From: Saccharomonospora glauca K62
GTDB taxonomy: Bacteria > Actinomycetota > Actinomycetes > Mycobacteriales > Pseudonocardiaceae
Assembly: GCF_000243395.2 (NCBI RefSeq)
Contig: NZ_CM001484.1
Coordinates: 1,537,568-1,601,567 of the forward strand
Direction: 5' to 3'
Length of the DNA stretch: 64,000 nucleotides
Under the pieces are notes generated by a model. It was not told where the DNA came from. It did not search any database and saw nothing but the letters and a program-made list of their open reading frames with translations. The stretch's first letter is position 1, and every line of letters starts with the position of its first letter. The translations under genes were made by a program, and so were the position numbers. This document shows, one piece after another, positions 61,658 through 64,000 of this stretch.

Positions 61658-62758
61658 GTGACCACAGCGATTTCCACGACGGACGTGTCCGCGCGTCCCG
61701 AGGAACGACCCGATCCACTGGAGGCGGCCCGCGAAGCGGTGGCGGCTGTACACGGCGGGACGCGGCCGGAGGAGGCACTCCGGGACACGGGACTGCTCGA
61801 CCTGAGTGCCCCGTGGCGGCCACCGGTCTCACCCGAGACCCTGCTGAGCGTCGGTGAGGAACTCGGTCACGGCGACGGCGCGCTGGGCAGGGTGTTCGTC
61901 GCCGCGCAGGCCGCCGCCGTGCTGCACTGGGCGGCCCCCTCGCCGGAGGGGAAGCTCGGTGAGGGCTCCCACGTCACGGGAGCCGACGAGGACTCCGGGG
62001 TGCTCACCGACGACGGGTCCGGCGCGGTCCTCACCGGCCGGTGGCGGGAAGTCGTCGGCGCGACCACCGCGGACTGGCTCGTGCTGCCGTGCCGCTCGGG
62101 GCCTCGACGGGTCTTCGCCCTGGTGCCGACGACGGCGGTACGCCGAGGGCACGGCGTCGCGGGCCTGCTGGACGACCTCGCCGCGCCGGAGGTGGTCTGT
62201 GACGGCGTCACCGTCGCCCCGGAACGGATAGTCGACGCGAGTGGTCCGCCGTCGAGGGGATCGCGAATCCTGCCGTTCCCCCTGCACCTCAGACACATCG
62301 CCAGCGGGGTGGCACTCGGTATCGCCCGGCGCGCCGTCGGGGAGTTCGTCCGCACGGCACGACACCGCTCCCGAGCGGGGGCGGTGCAACGAATGATCGA
62401 GCAACCGGTGCTGCAACGCGAACTCACCCATGCCGTGCAGAGCTTCCGTGCCGCGAGGGAGCTGTTGGACGCCGAGACACGGCGGCTGACCTCCGGGTCC
62501 CCGCAGGCCGGTGCGTTGACACGGGGTGGCCGGGTCCGACTGGCGTCGGCCCAGCTGCACGCCCAGCGGTGCGCCCTCGCCGCCGTGCGCCTCGTGTTCA
62601 GCAAGGCGGGCGGCAGCGCGCTCTACAGTGGACATCCGTTGGAACGAGCCTGGCGCGAGTCGGAGACCCTGTCGACGCATCCGCTGTTCGGACCCGAGGC
62701 CGAACGGGAACTGGCGCGTGCGCAATTCGGTGGATACCCGTCCGGAGCCATGCTGTGA
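61658..62758 (+). CDS. Acyl-CoA dehydrogenase-like flavoprotein (short form)
   Basis: A 366-residue acyl-CoA-dehydrogenase-like protein with a weakly conserved N-terminus (VGEELGHGDGALGRVFVAAQ), middle strand domain (LTGRWREVVGATTADWLVLP, split) and the C-terminal helical half (LRHIASGVALGIARRAVGEFV; split). It is shorter and more divergent than true acyl-CoA dehydrogenases. GTG 61658 has GGGAGG five bases upstream and is preferred over the GTG at 61637, which overlaps the preceding stop. Two such flavoproteins side by side suggest a heteromer or consecutive oxidation steps. Confidence 0.7.
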   Translation: MTTAISTTDVSARPEERPDPLEAAREAVAAVHGGTRPEEALRDTGLLDLSAPWRPPVSPETLLSVGEELGHGDGALGRVFVAAQAAAVLHWAAPSPEGKLGEGSHVTGADEDSGVLTDDGSGAVLTGRWREVVGATTADWLVLPCRSGPRRVFALVPTTAVRRGHGVAGLLDDLAAPEVVCDGVTVAPERIVDASGPPSRGSRILPFPLHLRHIASGVALGIARRAVGEFVRTARHRSRAGAVQRMIEQPVLQRELTHAVQSFRAARELLDAETRRLTSGSPQAGALTRGGRVRLASAQLHAQRCALAAVRLVFSKAGGSALYSGHPLERAWRESETLSTHPLFGPEAERELARAQFGGYPSGAML

Positions 62759-62898
62759 ACGGAGTATCGCGAACCGAATTCGCTGGCAGATTCGCCGAGA
62801 ACCGCCTCGCCGAAATCGTTGATCTGATGGACGTGACTACGGATGCGGACTTCTACCGTGAGGGGCGCAAGCTCATGTCGAGTCATGAGGAGAAGCGA
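62759..62898. promoter_or_regulatory. Leader region before the candidate precursor peptide
   Basis: 140 bases between the flavoprotein and the preferred precursor start. The reading frame is open from GTG 62755, so a 131-residue form is possible. The strong ribosome site GAGGAG (62887-62892) just before ATG 62899 argues that translation begins there and that this stretch is a leader with a possible promoter. Confidence 0.4.
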
Positions 62899-63150
62899 AT
62901 GAGCATTGTGGAGAAGTTCGCCAACTCGCATGTGGACGAGACGCTCCGCCCGCTCCAGGTGGGTTCGGTCGCCGGTCCGGTGCTGGCCACCCCGGCCTAC
63001 GCCGGCTACGCGGCGGGTGCGTTCACGCTCGGTCTGATCACGGACCTGATCGAGAACCACCACGCGACCGAGGTCACGCCCACCGGCCCGGTGCCCGAGT
63101 CGGGCTCGGCCGACGAGCTGCTCGGGATGCGGGTCGAGAGCATCAGGTGA
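62899..63150 (+). CDS. Candidate RiPP (linaridin-like) precursor peptide
   Basis: An 83-residue peptide from ATG 62899. Polar N-terminal leader (MSIVEKFANSHVDETLRPLQ), then a hydrophobic, Gly/Ala/Thr-rich stretch VGSVAGPVLATPAYAGYAAG-AFTLGLITDLIEN, and a polar tail of about 30 residues. PVLATP (residues 27-32) fits the PxxxTP motif of linaridin precursors, where the mature peptide begins at the Ala before TP (as in cypemycin). Gene size, the upstream ribosome site, the hairpin after the stop, and the M16 peptidase pair and membrane protein around it all fit a modified-peptide locus. No lanthionine-type Cys; no recognised dehydratase in the window. A longer 131-residue form from 62755 cannot be excluded. 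Confidence 0.55.
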   Translation: MSIVEKFANSHVDETLRPLQVGSVAGPVLATPAYAGYAAGAFTLGLITDLIENHHATEVTPTGPVPESGSADELLGMRVESIR

Positions 63151-63156
63151 GTCACC

Positions 63157-63191
63157 GGGTGTGGTGCCGTGCTCGTTCGGGCACCACACCC
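63157..63191 (+). terminator. Attenuator-like hairpin after the candidate precursor gene
   Basis: Perfect 12-bp arms GGGTGTGGTGCC / GGCACCACACCC around an 11-base loop, starting seven bases after the precursor stop and ending 44 before the next gene. Hairpins in this place usually raise precursor transcript over downstream enzymes. Confidence 0.68.
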
Positions 63192-63234
63192 ACTTTCTCC
63201 GAACTTCGAGTACCAGGCACAAGGGAAGGCGTCC

Positions 63235-64000
63235 GTGGCCCTCATCGACTCTCTCGAGAAGCGATTCGGCTCCTCGATCGACCGTTCCTCACAGGACCGT
63301 GCCTTCGACCAGGTCGAGCGGCTGACCGCGCTGGGCGCGGCGGTGTCCTCGCTGGAGTACCTCGCCTCGTCCCGCGACTTCGACCGCGGTGAACTGCTGA
63401 GCTGGGACACCGCTCGTACCCGTTACCGGTGGATGACGGGCCGTTCGGCGAAGGCGTTGGGCGCGGTGTTCGACAAGCCCGGCATCCAAGCGTTGTTCGG
63501 GCTCCGGGTGCTCGCGGCGGCGACGCTGCTCAACCCTCGTGCCTCCCACGCGAGCAAGACCGCAGCGGCCACCTACCTCGCCACGACGAACTTCGCCGTC
63601 CACGCGCGCAGTCCCTACGGCTCCGACGGCTCGGAGACCGTGCTCACCATCTCGCTCACCAGCATCGCGCTCGGCCGCTGGTTCCGCTCCGACCCCCGTG
63701 CCCGCCACGCCTGCCTGTGGTTCATCGCCGCGCAGTCGTGTCTGTCGTACGGCATCGCCGGGCTCGCCAAACTGGTCTCGCCCGTGTGGCGGGACGGAAC
63801 CGCCGTGCGCGACATCTTCCGCACCCGGATGTTCGGCCACCGGAAGGTGTTCTCGTTCCTGCGTAACCGTCCCAAGCTGGCGCGAGCGGTGGGGATGGGA
63901 ACGATCGTGGGGGAGATGGCCTTCCCCTTGGTCCTCGTAGCCCCCGCTCCCGTGGCTCGTGCGCTGCTGGCCACGGGAGCGGGATTCCACGCCAGCAACG
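63235..64000 (+). CDS. HTTM-domain-type membrane protein (partial, runs off the window)
   Basis: The open frame from GTG 63235 (AAGGGAAGG 6-14 bases upstream) continues to the window end, 255 codons seen. It has a soluble charged N-terminus of about 60 residues, then a series of hydrophobic helices with AAQSCLSYGIAGLAKLVSPVWRDGTAVRDI (split) and FPLVLVAPAPVARALLATGAGFHAS (split). These match HTTM-type proteins (gamma-carboxylase-like membrane family that also holds SdpB of the sporulation-delaying peptide system). Lying 84 bases after the candidate precursor, it may mature or export the peptide. The C-terminus is missing here. Confidence 0.7.
   Translation, partial: MALIDSLEKRFGSSIDRSSQDRAFDQVERLTALGAAVSSLEYLASSRDFDRGELLSWDTARTRYRWMTGRSAKALGAVFDKPGIQALFGLRVLAAATLLNPRASHASKTAAATYLATTNFAVHARSPYGSDGSETVLTISLTSIALGRWFRSDPRARHACLWFIAAQSCLSYGIAGLAKLVSPVWRDGTAVRDIFRTRMFGHRKVFSFLRNRPKLARAVGMGTIVGEMAFPLVLVAPAPVARALLATGAGFHASN

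Noticed and set aside
62899-63150. Lanthipeptide or sactipeptide precursor
   Set aside because: The core has no cysteine and no LanM/LanB or radical-SAM gene lies in the window.

Overview
The window is high-GC DNA with dense, overlapping (ATGA/GTGA) operons and many GTG starts. Family content (DUF397/XRE pairs, a DUF6292-like protein, an actinobacterial hut operon, abundant IclR/GntR/Lrp regulators) points to an actinomycete, most likely Pseudonocardiaceae of the Saccharomonospora/Amycolatopsis type. That assignment is inferred from gene content, not from a marker gene. I saw no rRNA, tRNA, IS element or CRISPR array.

Layout. (1) 0-9.1 kb: a branched-chain-type ABC transporter (livHMGF, with livG broken) runs into a MmgE/PrpD protein, an Asp/Glu/hydantoin racemase-like protein, an FAD oxidoreductase and a hydantoinase-like amidohydrolase, and ends against a convergent IclR regulator. 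It looks like a catabolic operon for an unidentified cyclic amide or carboxylic acid. (2) 9.2-19.7 kb: mixed housekeeping and accessory genes (GAF/PP2C phosphatase, Sir2, SRPBCC, NUDIX, a frameshifted dTMP-kinase-like gene, SGNH hydrolase, aldo/keto reductase, GNAT, a frameshifted alpha/beta hydrolase). (3) 19.7-23.6 kb: a double-module Lrp regulator divergent from abgT and an M20 carboxypeptidase-G2-like gene, suggesting uptake and cleavage of p-aminobenzoyl-glutamate-like compounds. (4) 23.6-26.5 kb: an orphan array of polymorphic-toxin immunity-type genes (SMI1/KNR4, YezG-like, SUFU), partly decayed. (5) 26.6-34.4 kb: IclR regulator and a complete hutH-U-(M20 amidohydrolase)-hutF-hutI histidine-degradation operon, followed by a 3 x 21 bp tandem repeat. 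(6) 34.6-37.2 kb: membrane protein, small zinc-finger-like protein, XRE/DUF397 pair, small secreted peptide. (7) 37.2-45.4 kb: galactose block (SSS symporter, galT, secreted GH2 beta-galactosidase-like enzyme with LamG, galK, DeoR regulator). (8) 45.6-50.5 kb: a three-gene operon of WD40-KAP NTPase, solute-binding/VWA membrane protein and small membrane protein. (9) 50.6-56.1 kb: secreted SGNH hydrolase and a kdgT-dtnK-pdxA2-gntR operon for a four-carbon acid sugar, with a GntR-type operator. (10) 56.3-64.0 kb: DUF6292-like protein, secreted protein, two M16 peptidase-family proteins, two acyl-CoA-dehydrogenase-like flavoproteins (one fused to SRPBCC), a short hydrophobic peptide, and an HTTM-type membrane protein cut by the window edge.

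The two most interesting loci are the last one, which has the architecture of a peptide natural-product (RiPP) locus with a linaridin-like PxxxTP motif in the candidate precursor, and the WD40-KAP/VWA operon, which resembles a membrane-associated signalling or conflict system. Four genes (livG, the dTMP-kinase-like gene, the alpha/beta hydrolase and a YezG-like gene) are frame-disrupted, so either several are genuine pseudogenes or the sequence carries indel errors.
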